DNA of 64,000 nt from Macrosoma leucophasiata (lineage: Eukaryota > Arthropoda > Insecta > Lepidoptera > Hedylidae), in assembly GCA_036365455.1 (NCBI GenBank), contig JAWQUS010000010.1, positions 23,980,501-24,044,500 on the forward strand, written 5' to 3'. The notes under the pieces are model-generated. The model was given only the letters and a program-made list of their open reading frames with translations, had not been told where the DNA came from and did not search any database. A program made the position numbers and the translations under genes. Within the stretch, counting starts at the first letter, position 1. Every line of letters begins with the position of its first letter. Shown one piece after another: positions 1-10,384 of the stretch.

Positions 1-110
1 CACACAGGTGCACGTGTAAATACACGTCACTGATGTCTGTGTAATAGAGACCAAATTAAGCGTTTGTATGGCGGTAATGTTGGCGGAGTGTCCGCGGTGT
101 GCCTATATTA
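1..110 (+). repeat. Element D, 3' part
   Basis: Begins inside the repeat, at the ACACAGGTGCACGTGTAAAT region, and ends at the GGAGTGTCCGCGGTGTG motif. The same sequence recurs at 14595, 45212 (fuller copy), 59255 (minus strand) and 59595. It has no ORF. The full copies are about 215 bp and start with a GAATATGTAATAATACTA-type block. The class is uncertain: a short non-autonomous element, or part of a longer one, because at 13548 its head directly follows SINE-C. Confidence 0.7.
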
Positions 111-111
111 A

Positions 112-884
112 CCTGAAGTTTGTTTGTTTGTTTTCTTGAACTATTAATATGATTTAAGAACTCTTTCAGTGTTTGATGGTCCATTTATCGAGAAAAGCTT
201 TAGGATATATAACATTACGCTGAGATGATGAATAGCAGAGGCTAGGTAATATTGCAACCGCGCGAAACCGGGGCGGGCCGCTAGTTTGATATAAAATAAA
301 TGTAGTCCTATCCAGTATACCTATGTCTTAACCACATGACGAATGCAGTTACAGTAATCCGATTGTAAGATCCTAATAGCACTCCGTTTCACTTGATTTG
401 ACAGTTTTTCTTGTGTATTTACCTATGTACTGTGAACTATATATACGTGTAATCCCTGTGTGCGTCTCCAAAGACTGGCACTTTGTTATCGTCATTATGA
501 GTGTTTTACTCGAAGTTTGATCTTTAAATAAAATTGGAGTGTCTGTTTGTAATACAAAAAAAAAACGTGTGGCACTCGGGGACTGCCGCGGTAAAGCTAT
601 TGCATAGCATTTTGTATCAACTTATGCAATTATAATTATTTATTTATTTTATTTATGCAGTATTTCTTTGATATTCGTAGAACTATAACTAGATGGTCCT
701 TCGTAGCTGCGCGCGCGAGCGCGCAGTTACGGAAAGGGTCGAGGTTAATACCTCCTTTCCCTGGCATTCTGCCCTAGGATGTCTAGGGCGTGATAAAATG
801 ATTGGGTGGGTGTCGTGCGTGCTAGGACTCACCGGGGGGTTTTCTATATATATTTTTGTATTTTTTTAAATTTTTTTATGTATA
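112..884. other. Intergenic, no gene seen; short hairpin
   Basis: No coding region is recognisable. Positions 241-290 resemble the GC-rich CTAGT-ended tail of a repeat found elsewhere (compare 4030-4300). Positions 707-726 form a perfect 8-bp GC-rich stem (CTGCGCGC / GCGCGCAG) with a 4-nt loop. The rest is AT-rich. Confidence 0.5.
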
Positions 885-1406
885 TGTCGGAGCAAGAAGT
901 TTACTGTTGGTTCTGTAAAGTACTAGGCTATAGAAATACCTTGCTAAAAATATTATTTTAAGTTAATTTGATTTGTTAGATTTTGTTATCGTTTAAAATC
1001 ATTATTTCATTTAAAGAGTAATTGTATTATAAAAGTACATTACCGAGTTGAGGGTAGGCCTCGAGCGGGGTCGAGGCGCCATCTGACAGATCGCCGTTAA
1101 CGGAGGTTATAAAATGTGTCGTTGTTGATCGAGGTGGATCATTCTTTGGTTGGACAGTGGAGTACTATTTGATTGGCGAAATAAGATCGGTGTCGCGAAC
1201 CCGCTGCTCGTTGTACTTAAAAGTTTAAAAGTGTAATTATATCAAAGAGTTTTGAGTGTAAAGTTAAGCAGTGATATTCTGTTAAAGTGATTAAATCTGA
1301 CTGATAATAGTGACTTATTGTTTTGTGCTAGCATTTAACCCTCAAGACGCCCACTAAACACATAACCACTAATGATGATGTCGAGATTAACGTTCTTTCT
1401 CCGACA
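885..1406 (+). mobile_element. Solo LTR (522 bp) of an LTR retrotransposon
   Basis: The segment starts TGTCGGAG and ends CTCCGACA, a perfect 8-bp inverted terminal pair with canonical TG...CA ends; the similarity extends imperfectly to about 20 bp. TATA flanks both sides (881-884 and 1407-1410), as a 4-bp target duplication would. A TATAAAA box at 1108-1114, followed by GC-richer sequence, looks like an LTR promoter on the plus strand. No gag or pol adjoins it and no partner LTR is seen, so it is read as a solo LTR left by LTR-LTR recombination. The flanks are TA-rich, so a chance TATA match cannot be excluded. The sequence differs from the Gypsy LTRs at 33.4 and 38.1 kb. Confidence 0.72.
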
Positions 1407-1959
1407 TATATATATATGTATATATAAATTTTTTTTTTTTATTATTATTATGATTTTTTGTTGAAAGCTTTTTTACCCTATTGGGCATAATCTTTTCGCG
1501 CCCCGGCTATCTTCGCACGCACAACTTACAAGTCGACGGTAATGTCGCGGAAAGTGGCGGTCGGACATAGGCTTGCGGCCACACCGGACGCCCAGGCTGT
1601 TAGCCAGGCGTGCGACCGCATCGGAGGTGTCTCCGCGTAGGCGGGGGTCGAACCCGTCTGACCGGGTACCCGGTCAAGGGGGGGGGGGGGATTGAACCCT
1701 CCCCCAATACAACCGAAGTGATGCGATCACGGCGGTCAGCCAGTGATCGGATCACTTCGTTATATGTGATAATGTGAACGGCTTGAAATGGGGTTGAGCT
1801 ACGGAAGTCAACGGGTAGCAGGACTCGTATCAGCGGAACTGGAATCGAGGCCCCGTCGTTGCTGCATGGAACGACGGCGTCCCGTGATGGCCTTGGTGAA
1901 GGCGGAGGAAGTATGTCCCGAGGGAGGGCACAGCCCTCCGGCGGTCGACCATGGAGCGG

Positions 1960-2230
1960 TGCGAAACCGCGGAGGTGCTCGTGGGGCCCGTTGTCCGCGC
2001 GATCAAACATATTGCGCGCCGATCGCCCCACGAACTCCTCCACGGTCTCGACCCTCAGGTCGCGGGCTATGACCTCGTTCCGGACATACCTCCCCGCGCC
2101 TGTAATTAGGCAGTGTGCTATATTTTGCTAGGCCTGAAGTCGATTCCGCTGCCCGGCGGAGCATAAGGCATACCATGCCGGGGCAGCGTACGTCAACCTC
2201 GAGTGGATGTAGGTTTTGTATATGCGGGTT
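1960..2230 (-). pseudogene. LINE ORF2 C-terminal part, frameshifted
   Basis: Minus-strand reading in shifting frames gives residues typical of the region after the RT in Jockey-clade ORF2: a thumb stretch (LTYAAPAWYALCS-like) and then the block EEFVGRSARNMFDRADNGPH, which in intact elements closes the protein. At least one frameshift separates it from the RT palm upstream. No RNase H domain is seen. Confidence 0.65.
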
Positions 2231-2833
2231 TTAACCCGCAGAGGCAAGCAGATTAGATTGCAGCACCGGGCGCAACATCGCCCGCGCGGCTGCCGCCTGT
2301 GTAACCATCTGATTCACAGTCGGCACCATGTGCAATGCGCGGTCGATGTGGCACCCGAGGTACTTAACCGTTGGCTGCCATTCTACATCCCGGCCTCGCA
2401 GCCGGAGCGGTGGTAACGCGCGGCGGACGCGCATTGCGATCGCGGCGGTTTTGTCAACGTTAACGGACATCCGCCACGCGTCCAACCACTCCGGCAGCAG
2501 GTCCAGCAAACGTTGCATCTTGGTAATGGCCATGTTAACACGGGACGACGACGTTATATAGGCGCTGTCGTCGGCAAACAGAGAAAGCATGACATCCTCC
2601 TCTCCCTCTCGCAGATGTTCGCGAAGGGTGGGGATGTCATCCGTGTATGCCGCGTAAAGCGCCGGCGATACACAGCTTCCCTGTGGTACTCCGGCCCGGA
2701 TGGGACGGTGGCGAGAATCAACGCCCTCTACCGAGACGTAAAACCGCCTGTCCCTTAAAAAATCGGCCACAACCCTATAGTGCCCGGGCGGAAGAAAATT
2801 TGCCAGTTTAGCCAACAGGCCCGTGTGCCGCAC
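2231..2833 (-). pseudogene. LINE reverse transcriptase palm fragment
   Basis: A 200-codon open stretch carries GVPQGSCVSPALYAAYTDDI and then LFADDSAYI, the catalytic Asp-Asp box of non-LTR RTs, followed by the WRMSVNVDKT and VKYLGCHID blocks. These are RT motifs 4 to 7 in order, so this half of the polymerase is recognisable even though the whole ORF is broken. Confidence 0.85.
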
Positions 2834-2894
2834 CCGGTCGAAGGCCTTTTCTATATCGATAAAGACTCCGACCGAGTAGCGGCCCCTGTTGGCT

Positions 2895-3452
2895 TCACTG
2901 GCTTACAACGTGGTGTAATACACGCGTTAGTTGTAATGTCGTTGAGTGACCGGCGCGGAAGCCGAACTGTTCCTCCCTACATGGGAGCAACGGCCTCAGC
3001 CTCCGCAGCCACAGCCGCTCAAACAACTTCGCAATGTGGGATAACAATGTTATAGGGCGGTAGCTCGAAGGATGGCGGCGGTCCTTTCCGGGTTTGGGGA
3101 GGGCGATGATTTTCCCCAGCTTCCACTCACTGGGGAAGTGTCCGGATCGGAGTATGCCGTTGAAGAGCTTGGTGAGGGTCACCAAGCTCCTCGACGGCAG
3201 ATAGTGGAGAGCCGCGCATGGGATGCCGTCCGGCCCCGCCGCCTTGCGCTTAGGCAGACGGGTGACCACTCTACGCACCTCCGAGGGAGAGATGAAGTCT
3301 CTCCCCGGTAGGGGCGGAGCTGGGGCCGACAATAGGTCCCTTACGCGGCCCTCACACGCATCGTAGTGATCGACGATAGTTGCGTCGGGGGAGGGAGGGT
3401 TGGGGGTAAATACGTGGCCAGGATTTCGGCCCGGTCGGCGGGTCGATAACAC
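2895..3452 (-). pseudogene. LINE reverse transcriptase finger fragment
   Basis: A 185-codon stretch contains KRKAAGPDGIPCAALHYLP, WKLGKIIALPKPGKD, SYRPITLLSHIAKLFERL and QFGFRAGHSTTLQLT, the RT motifs 0 to 3 of Jockey-type LINEs. It lies directly upstream, in minus orientation, of the palm fragment but in another frame. The stretch further upstream (3921-3469) supplies the poorly conserved linker after the endonuclease. Confidence 0.85.
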
Positions 3453-4029
3453 CGGTTACCCGCCTCATCTAGGAGCGGGTAAATGGGGGCGTTAGTGCTC
3501 TGTTGAGGGCATGTAGATTTGAGTCGTGTTCGGCCGCCCGGTCGATTGTGTCGTCCCAGGCGGCCCCGCGATGTGCCTCTATCAACAGATGCACCTCCTC
3601 GGTGATCTTGTTTAGGTCGCGCTTGACTGACGGGCAATGAGTGCGCGCCCACAGTTGACGGAGGGCTCGCTTTTGGCGAAGCTTGGCTTGGAGCGAGGCA
3701 GGTAGAGCGTCCCGTCGCTTCGATGGTGGTCTTAGAGAGGTGGCCGCTTCGGCGGCGGTCGTGATGTCGGCGGTGATTTGGCGGACCGCCGCCTCCACCT
3801 CTTCCGGAGTGGAGATTGCGAGATATTCGTAGAGTCGTACAATACGTCTAGTTGCACGCACACAAGCACCGTGTCGAAGACTGCCGAAAAGAAACGACGT
3901 TAGACAATGCACGGCCTTCAAGCCACACCTCCGTGCCCGTCGGAGTGGGGAGCGTGAGGTTTTTTTCGTTACGGAATTTCAGGATTCGGTCCCCGCGCTC
4001 AAGGCCCGCGATAGAAGCTTTGCAATAGC

Positions 4030-4300
4030 TTAATAACCGCTGTTTAATAAATGCATATGTATGTATACACGGTACATATACCAAAACAACATTTTTTAAA
4101 ATTTTTGTCTGTCTGTCTGTTTGGCGGGGCTAATCTTGGGAACGGCTGGACCGATTTTGACGGCACTTTCACTGGCAGATAGCTGATGTAATAAGGAGTA
4201 ATGTAGGCTACTCTTATACTAGCTGCGTCCACGACTTTGTCCGGGTAGACACTGAACAATCATAAATTCTCACGCGGGCGAAGTCGCGGGCACAGCTAGT
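4030..4300 (+). repeat. CTAGT-ended repeat with TGTC tract
   Basis: Contains a (TGTC)n run at about 4107-4122, the GGACCGATTTTGACGG motif, a GCGGGCGAAGTCGCGGGCAC block and the end CAGCTAGT at 4293-4300. A minus-strand relative lies at 33175-33418, and related tails end near 290 and 51590. Such sequences are very common in moth genomes. Helitron-like 3' ends also finish in CTAG, but an RTE-type 3' UTR would fit as well, so I leave the class open. Confidence 0.55.
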
Positions 4301-5545
4301 TGGACAATATGAGTGATGACACAGTTCATACAGTTCGAAATGTATGGAAGTATGATTATTTATTTTGGAGTGAACACTACTTTAGCGACGTCATTCTGCA
4401 TTTTTGTGATGTAAACATCATAAACTCGCGTCAGGACACGTGACCTTGATCGAAAATACGTAAGACACGTGACCAAAATGTACCCTAGAGATTTGATGAG
4501 ACCTTTTGATGCATTGGACTGATATGCATGTAACAGTGTTAGATCTTGATTCAAAATAGGAACTGATAAACTTATGTGTAAAAATGCACAACATTAATAC
4601 CTATTCAAGTTTTTACTTCTGCCCTGACACACCACACCGCAACCCGTTGTTTTTATTCCATTAATAAGGATGTTTTATAATCTACGAGTACCTTCACTTA
4701 ATTACGGGCGAGAAATAAATCAATTGGCTCGAAAACTGGCAATGCAATAACTGGAAAGTTATATGCAGTATTGCTAATTACTGTAAATACATGCCGTCAC
4801 AGAAAATAATCATAATATTCTTTGTACATTTTCTTATTTAGCTATTATACGAGCACGTATCTCAAGAAATAACTTCTAAGCAAAATATGAAAAACTCTTT
4901 ATAAACATAGTGTGTACAGTCAGCCGCATAAATCACGCGCGAACAGATCACGTCGCGTCGCCTCGCCGCGTTAGTATTAAATTTTCACGCCGCACGGAGC
5001 CCGCAAATGTACACGCTTTACATCGGACTTCGCATTAACTTTCGGTTAAAATATAGATATGTTTGGTATGGAAAAATAGATGTTGCGACGTTGTTTATTG
5101 TATGAACGCTACAATATGTGGAATGGAGGAATGTAAATCGTGTTTTTCATTGGATAGTGAACGATTTTGTTTTAAATATGTTGTGGTTATTAGTAAACGG
5201 ACGTTGATAGCCGTTGTATTGCTGGATTGATGCTTGAAATATTAGAAAGTTAATTATTTGTATATTCAATCGTCAATAAGGTTCGGAAAAAAAACTTCAC
5301 ACCTACATTCTCAAAGTGAAAGCCAGAGCGATCAAGCAAACACGATTCTCTAGTCCCATGTAAATACGTGGTAAGCATATTGTAATCTCTGGACACATTT
5401 ACAAACTTTTTTCAGAAAATGGGAACATCCTAAAAGCAGTTTACAACCCGGCATTTCAACTATATATACTGTACTCTATGCTGACCTAGGTTAGACTACT
5501 GAGAAAATTAGATGACGTTCTGATATCTAACTATTTGTTTTCAAT
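4301..5545. other. No gene seen; GC-rich patch
   Basis: AT-rich sequence without a recognisable ORF or repeat. The exception in composition is 4940-5045, rich in CG dinucleotides (ACGTCGCGTCGCCTCGCCGCG-like). Such a patch could be a promoter or untranslated exon, but no coding exon is visible next to it. Confidence 0.4.
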
Positions 5546-5549
5546 TTAA

Positions 5550-5798
5550 ATTTTTTTATTGCTAGAAATGTGACAAACAAGCACGCAGCTCAAATTGATG
5601 TTATGACTGCAGCCTATAGAGATCTGCACAAAAAACGAAGGTCAAAATGCAGATGCGTTGCCATCCCTGCGACCTAAGTTGTTATGTCTCTGTGATAGTT
5701 ATTACGAGGCTATACATTTATATCTAACCAGAACATGATAGTGCAAAACACCATTTAGCGGCAAATAGATTATGGTAATGCGGTGGTGCGTGCCAAAG
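5550..5798 (-). repeat. Repeat A, subfamily A2
   Basis: Minus-strand copy of the window's commonest repeat, identified by GACTGCAGCCTATAGA, GGTCAAAATGCAGATGCGTT and the end GGTAATGCGGTGGTG. It carries the A2 variant (TGTCTCTGTGATAGTTATTACG) rather than the A1 variant (CTCTGTGCCGGAAATTACAG). No ORF. Confidence 0.8.
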
Positions 5799-5817
5799 AG
5801 TATTCAAATACTACGTA

Positions 5818-5945
5818 AGACTCCTAATTTCCGGCACAGAGGCATAACACCTTAGGCCTCAGGAGTGGTATCTATAGTCTGCAGTCATCACTTAACATCA
5901 ATGTGAACTGCATGCTTATTTTCCACTTCCATTACATAAAAAATA
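5818..5945 (+). repeat. Repeat A, subfamily A1, internally deleted
   Basis: Runs from the TTTCCGGCACAGAGGCATAA block to the A-rich 3' end at TTACATAAAAAA, but lacks the CGCATCTGCATTTTGACC segment between, so it is a 5'-truncated, internally deleted copy. Confidence 0.75.
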
Positions 5946-6575
5946 CACGTGCCTACGCCTCCGAGCGTCTGCACTGACAGTCTACAACTACTATTATTAT
6001 TATTATTTGTGATGATAATTGTCTTAGTGCTATAAAGATGAATTATTAAGATGGTGCATTGTTTAAATATTAATTATACAGCATCACATTTTTTTTTATG
6101 TTATTGTACAATTCATGTTTTAGTAAGATAACATTTAATTTACTATCTGACCTGGCAGTTGTTGTACAGATTGCAACTATACAAACTCAAACCATTAAAT
6201 AATTACACTTGTACGTACGCAGAACTAGCAGGCAAATCATTTTAGAATCGGATTAGTTGTACCCAACAGAATACTGACCTGAAAAGCTGGAGCAATCGTA
6301 TAGAAAATTGGGTCTTTGCGCCTCGCTAGCAAAGCTAGTCTGTAAAATTAAAGTACTTAAGTTACTGCCTACAGGGAATTTAAGCTATTTACATGACTGT
6401 TGAATCGAATGCCTCCCAAAATTACCCGACATTTACGTAAAACAGTAATAAAAGTGAATAATATTTTGAAACACCTATTTATATTTAGTTTTATCTTATT
6501 TAAGAAAATATTGATAAAACTGAATTAAAACTTGTCTGTCTCTTTATTTCAGTAACAAATTTATTGAAAACTTAC
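5946..6575. other. No gene or clear repeat seen
   Basis: AT-rich sequence with a short ATT run at about 5990-6006. Nothing codes and no match to the other repeat families is visible. Confidence 0.4.
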
Positions 6576-6579
6576 AGAA

Positions 6580-6665
6580 AATTCACTTTAGACCGGACTA
6601 GAACCTGCGATCTCTGCTTAATTACTTCAGCGGATTCATCTAATACAAGGTTGCAAGTTCAAGTG
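6580..6665 (-). repeat. tRNA-derived SINE fragment
   Basis: On the minus strand a B-box-like GGTTCTAGTCCGG follows GAGATCGCA, the same order as in SINE-G copies at 63655 and 54000. The 5' half is eroded. Confidence 0.45.
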
Positions 6666-6729
6666 CATCCAATGTGTATGTGATCAAAGTTGCATGCTTT
6701 TGGAGTTAATTAATAACTGCTAATAACCT

Positions 6730-7010
6730 TTTTTATGTAAGGAAGGTGACAAACAAGAATGCAGCTCACATTGATGGTAAGTGATGACTGCAGCCTTTGA
6801 CGTCTACACAGAAACAAAAGATCAAAATGCAGATACATTTCCACCCCTGAGACTTAAGTTATGTTTCAGTGATATTACGAGGCCATGCATTACCTACCAT
6901 CTAACCCAAACACGATAGTTCTCAACACTACCATTTGGCATTAGATAGATTAGGTAATGCTGTGGCGCCTACGCCTTCCAGCTCCTATGCTACGAGTAGC
7001 ACTCTACCAC
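6730..7010 (-). repeat. Repeat A, minus strand
   Basis: Shows GACTGCAGCCTTTGA, GATCAAAATGCAGATACATT and the terminal GGTAATGCTGTGGCGCCTACG block in minus orientation. It keeps the 5' end (CTACCACCA near 7010). Diverged from the consensus. Confidence 0.75.
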
Positions 7011-7690
7011 CAATGACCTTGCTCCTATAAATAGACATGTGATGTAACTTATTAAATAAAAAAAAATAAGTGCCCCACGCTTACTAATACGAACAATCAG
7101 CATCTTTAATGCAAATAAATTACAACGTACCCAATACGTCTTAGCTACCACAGCACTTGAATAATTAAATCTGATGCTCAAGAAAAATTGATAGCGATCC
7201 GTAGCCAATCCCAATATTGAAGACGTGACTTGACTTTGCGCGCTACCTTTTTATTTATACCCATTTTTTCCACGCTGACTGTACTCATGTTAAGTACATT
7301 TCACTTATTTAAGCGTCTAAGCTTTTAAAGCGAGTTTATTATCGCATTGAATTTACAGTTGTTTTATTGCTCGTGCTTTGAATATCAAGTGCAGCATTTG
7401 ATATTAATAAATGGTTGGAGCAACGCAGACTTCCGTATTTCAGTCGATTATTGAAGTTAAGCACCATTCTTTACTACGTTTAGTAAGTTCTCGAATCTGT
7501 ATTCAGTATTTTAGTATCTCATAGTTTGGGGTAGATTATCTTGTCCACCCTGACAAGATAATATGACAGTAGAGAATACTAAGTAAGAATACCTTAAAGA
7601 TGCTGAGGGGCGGCCCCATCGCTCACTATTAGAGGTAATTCTTAAGCCATTTGTCATGACACACCGCTGGACCAACTTACTTGTCTCATT
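7011..7690. other. No gene seen
   Basis: AT-rich. The longest open stretches have no recognisable motif and no splice context, so none is called. Confidence 0.4.
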
Positions 7691-7694
7691 TCAA

Positions 7695-8012
7695 CTTATT
7701 GTACTAGAAGCTAGTGAACTCGCCAACTTGTTATAAGCTAGAGGATGTGTACCACATTGTGGTGGTATGTGAACGGAGCGCTACTTTAAGATCTTTAATA
7801 TTAAAAGAGCACGGTGTAGATTTAAGGAATTTAAGTGAAATCCAAGGCATCTCAGCTGACCCTTTGAGTGATGTTGATAAAACGCTTTACAATGGTATAT
7901 GTAATATTATAAATTCTTGATTAGGTGACATTAATTAGCTATTACGGGGCTGGCATAGTCGCACGACGACTCAAAGTCCCTAAAAAAATTATAGGCAAAA
8001 AAAAAAAAAATT
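7695..8012 (+). pseudogene. LINE 3' end relic (zinc-knuckle part and tail)
   Basis: A short open stretch (about 7714-7920) contains LEDVYHIVVVCE, matching the end of the zinc-knuckle motif C-x2-C...H..C seen intact in the LINE tail at 29616-30007 (VEDVHHLLVEC). It continues to a stop at 7918-7920. About 60 bp later come GGCTGGCATAG, CTCAAAGTCCCTAAAA and an A-run (7987-8011), parallel to the 3' UTR of that copy. It is the 3' end of a 5'-truncated LINE whose ORF ends in this knuckle, probably an I/Jockey-superclade type. Confidence 0.6.
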
Positions 8013-8064
8013 ATACCTACTTGCAACAAAGTATTGAAAACGTACCTACTCGTAACTACCTAGA

Positions 8065-8368
8065 TTTACTGACAGCCCTATAAACCATTCCACTTTTAAT
8101 GATTCATAAAAAAAATCACACGTAACTTTATGAATACTTACTTCAAAAAGGCGCTACCAACCCTGAGACTCAAGTTGGTATATCTTTGTGATAGTTATAA
8201 TCTTGTTATCGTTATGATGCGACACTTAAAAAATATAATTTTAAAATAACACGCAATAAAGCGTCTGGAATTCACACCTTGACATAGTGACAACCCTATA
8301 AACCATTCAAGTTTTAACGATTTCTCATTCAAAAAACATAAAGCCATGAAAACCTCCAAAAGGCGCTT
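8065..8368 (+). repeat. Diverged direct repeat pair
   Basis: Positions about 8065-8155 and 8283-8368 share CCCTATAAACCATTC, a TTTTAA-GATT stretch and AAAGGCGCT in the same order and orientation, with many substitutions. The cause is unknown (old local duplication or two relics of one family). Confidence 0.45.
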
Positions 8369-8605
8369 GAGGTGGTAAATAAAACCGCTATCATTGAACA
8401 CTGTGTATTATTACATCGCGTAAAAGACACCAATAAACGTGTACTAGATTTTTACGCAGCTCGCAATAAAATTCTGTATTGTTGGAAATCGGTTAAGGTG
8501 TGTCCTGATTTTGCCTGTGACGAGAAAGAATATACATTAATGCTATTAATATTCAAGCAGATAGATTTTCTTCTACCGGCAGAGAATTCTTCCACTAGTA
8601 AATAA
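8342..8605 (+). CDS. Unrecognised ORF fragment
   Basis: Open from 8342 to a stop at 8603-8605, following the second copy of the local direct repeat. The reading has no ATG near its start; the first in-frame candidate is a GTG at 8372. The peptide is basic and aromatic (RVLDFYAARNKILYCWKSV, then two cysteines) with no motif I know. A donor-like GGTAAGTAAAG follows at 8610. It may be a transposon remnant or chance. Confidence 0.2.
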   Translation, partial: SHENLQKALEVVNKTAIIEHCVLLHRVKDTNKRVLDFYAARNKILYCWKSVKVCPDFACDEKEYTLMLLIFKQIDFLLPAENSSTSK

Positions 8606-8621
8606 ATAAAGGTAAGTAAAG

Positions 8622-8945
8622 ACTGCCTCAGTAGCGTAGTGGTAGCAGGCTACTACTATTACGCTGGAGGTCCTGGGTTCGTTTCCCGGGTCGGGGATAT
8701 TAGAGATAACGGTTTAAAATCCTTTATCTCTGCTTCTATTGGGATTTTTCCATTTTCTGGAAGTTTCCCAGTACCCCGGAGTTTGGTAATGTGCCCGGAG
8801 ATGGCAACAGGTTCGCCACCTGTTACATGGGCCAAAACGTAACCGGCGAGTCGTGGGTGTTTGCATGTATGATTGAATGCATGCATTTACCTCTGCCTAC
8901 CCCTTTGGGGATTACAGGCGTGAAGTTACGTTTTTTTTTATATAA
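8622..8945 (+). repeat. SINE-B, tRNA-derived, near full length
   Basis: Starts with an RNA polymerase III-type promoter: A-box-like TAGCGTAGTGG at about 8633 and B-box GGGTTCGTTTCCC at about 8675. A tRNA-unrelated body of about 230 bp follows (CCATTTTCTGGAAGTTTCCC, GGCAACAGGTTCGCCACC) and a T-rich end. A second good copy is at 30228-30545; a headless copy is at 16425-16660. Non-coding; presumably mobilised by LINE proteins. Confidence 0.8.
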
Positions 8946-8984
8946 ATAAAGACAAAATTCTGTAACCGGTCTGTATTGATAGAG

Positions 8985-9244
8985 CTCCAGTGACGAAGCT
9001 CGCGGGCGTAGGCACCACCGCATTACCTAATATACTTGCCGCTAAATGGTAGTGTTCAGCTCTATCGAGTTCCGATCAGGTGGTAATGTATGGCCCTGTA
9101 ATTTCCGGCACAGAGGCATAACACCTTAGGCCTTAGGAGTGGTAACGCATCTGCATTTTGACCTTGGTCTTTGTGTGGGTGTTAATAGGCTGCAGTCATC
9201 ACTTAACATCAATGTGAAATGCATGCTTGTTTGCCACTTCCAGT
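8985..9244 (+). repeat. Repeat A1, interrupted by a hAT element
   Basis: From GAGCTCCAGTGACGAAGCTC to CACTTCCAGT; its A-rich end (CATAAAAAAAAT) resumes at 10115-10140 beyond the inserted hAT. The first 45 bp can fold: GAGCTCC pairs with GGAGCTC in most copies, enclosed by GGTGGT/ACCACC. Repeat A is thus a roughly 270-bp A-tailed, SINE-like element without an obvious tRNA-like promoter. Confidence 0.85.
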
Positions 9245-10114
9245 TAGGGGTTTCTGGTTTCTCGCCCCATTTTTTTTCTCGAGTTTCGAGAATTCTCGAC
9301 TCTTATATCTCGAGTAGTCTCGACTCTCGAGTCTTTCGTATGAAATTGTAAATTAAGCTGAAAATAAAATTAAAAATAATTAAAAATCAGAATTCTTTTA
9401 TTGTAACATACTTTGCACTACAAGTTATAAATAAAAAACGAAAGGAACTTAAACCCTCTACTCTGAATTGATTCTCTTATAAATTCACTTCTTGTCATTT
9501 TTGAATAGTGAGACAATTTTTGCAGCTTAACCTGATACAATTTCACCGAGAGTCTTCTTGCGTTGTGCAAAGTTTAAAGTGTGTTGAGTCAGGCTTAGAT
9601 TTCTTTGATTTCGCAGGCTGTTCATCTTCATTATCAGCGGTTGAACTCGTTGAAGTAGCCTGTGACTCAGTTTTCGGTATTTTATGAACGCTTTGCAGGT
9701 GTCGGTCTAATTGTATTAGAGCTTATCAATATTTTTTTTTGAGCACTTACTACATTGTGTTGGCGTAGCCACACACAACCACGGCTCGAGTTTCACCGAC
9801 CAATCTGAGCAGGAGATTGACTAACTGCCAGTTCGTCAGTCACCCGCCTCTCCGGAAGTCTCTCGCATCATACTAGTTAAACTGGTATGATACGGTATTA
9901 TAGTATATATAGTGAGAGGTCCGCTGCACGTGTTTGAGGGCGCGGGTGACGTTTTCTTTGGTATAAGCGGTAAAATGGCGAGCCTGACTTTAGTCCTTAT
10001 TTCGTGTTCGCCAGTACTCGAGAGACTCGAGAATCGGCTATTTATTTCTCGTCTCGAATGAAGGCGAAACTCTCGAGTTGTCTCGAGTTCGAAAAGTCTC
10101 GAGCAGAAACCCTC
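9245..10114 (-). mobile_element. hAT transposon, 870 bp, nested in repeat A
   Basis: Ends are TAGGGGTTTCTGG and GCAGAAACCCTC, an imperfect terminal inverted pair. The 8-bp flanks CTTCCAGT (9237-9244) and CATCCAGT (10115-10122) are a target duplication with one change, the length expected for hAT. Both subterminal regions are packed with CTCGAG/TCTCGA motifs, likely transposase-binding sites. Inside, the minus strand keeps a BED zinc-finger remnant. The catalytic part is missing, so this is a non-autonomous deletion derivative. Confidence 0.82.
9543..9790 (-). pseudogene. hAT transposase N-terminus, BED finger remnant
   Basis: On the minus strand a CSKCSKK-type pair of cysteines (about 9760-9735) is followed, after a frameshift, by QLDRHLQSVHKIPKTE (about 9716-9670): the spaced histidines of a C2H2 BED finger, which binds transposon ends in hAT transposases. 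An acidic, Ser/Thr-rich linker (STADNEDEQPAKSKKSK) runs to a TGA at 9543-9545. The RNase H-like catalytic domain that should follow is absent. Confidence 0.65.
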
Positions 10115-10239
10115 CATCCAGTACATAAAAAAAATATGTTTATTTAGGAACATTACAGTTGTGTACAATTTTTATAAAAACGATGAATATCTGCAAAAGT
10201 TGGAAACTGTGTCGCAGATACCATCGTCCACCTCGAAAC

Positions 10240-10350
10240 ATTGGGTTCTGATGTGCAGTCAGTCAACCCGAAACGGGCAGCAGCGTCCTGCGATAAAACT
10301 ACCGCCACTACGATCGCCAACCCGCATGCCAAGCGTGGCGATTGGACATT
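10240..10350 (+). repeat. Repeat F, LINE 3'-UTR type, truncated
   Basis: CAGCAGCGTCCTGCGATAAA...GATCGCCAACCCGCATG...GTGGCGATTGG matches parts of 55740-55850 (plus) and 62800-62875 (minus). The fuller copies end in CAGCAGTGGA plus GATGAT repeats, a style typical of RTE-like LINE 3' ends in Lepidoptera. Confidence 0.6.
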
Positions 10351-10384
10351 TTTCAGCTACAATGGTGATAATTCGACGACCCGG

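Larger units (their letters stand above)
1430..4015 (-). mobile_element. Decayed Jockey-type LINE
   Basis: This is a 5'-truncated non-LTR retrotransposon read on the minus strand. From high to low coordinates it shows the region between endonuclease and RT (about 3921-3469), RT fingers with the SYRPITLL motif (about 3452-2895), RT palm with the FADD catalytic box (2833-2231), and a C-terminal part with Jockey-type residues such as EEFVGRSARNMFDRAD (about 2230-1960). The plus-strand T-run and TTA repeats at about 1428-1457 would be the A-rich 3' tail. Several frameshifts break the reading frame, so it is dead. It is much more GC-rich than its surroundings, a typical contrast for this LINE group in moths. 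The 5' limit near 4015 is approximate. Confidence 0.82.

Noticed and set aside
1600..2131. Overlapping 90-150 codon ORFs on both strands over the Jockey LINE
   Set aside because: They are frame shadows of the GC-rich, frameshifted LINE; only the Jockey-like C-terminal residues are meaningful.
4104..4124. CRISPR-like or regulatory tandem array in the TGTC/ACAG tracts (also 15726 and 58002)
   Set aside because: These are simple microsatellites in repeat ends, with no spacers.
8659..9023. Minus-strand ORFs across SINE-B and repeat A
   Set aside because: They span known repeat copies and equivalents appear at other copies; no protein motif.
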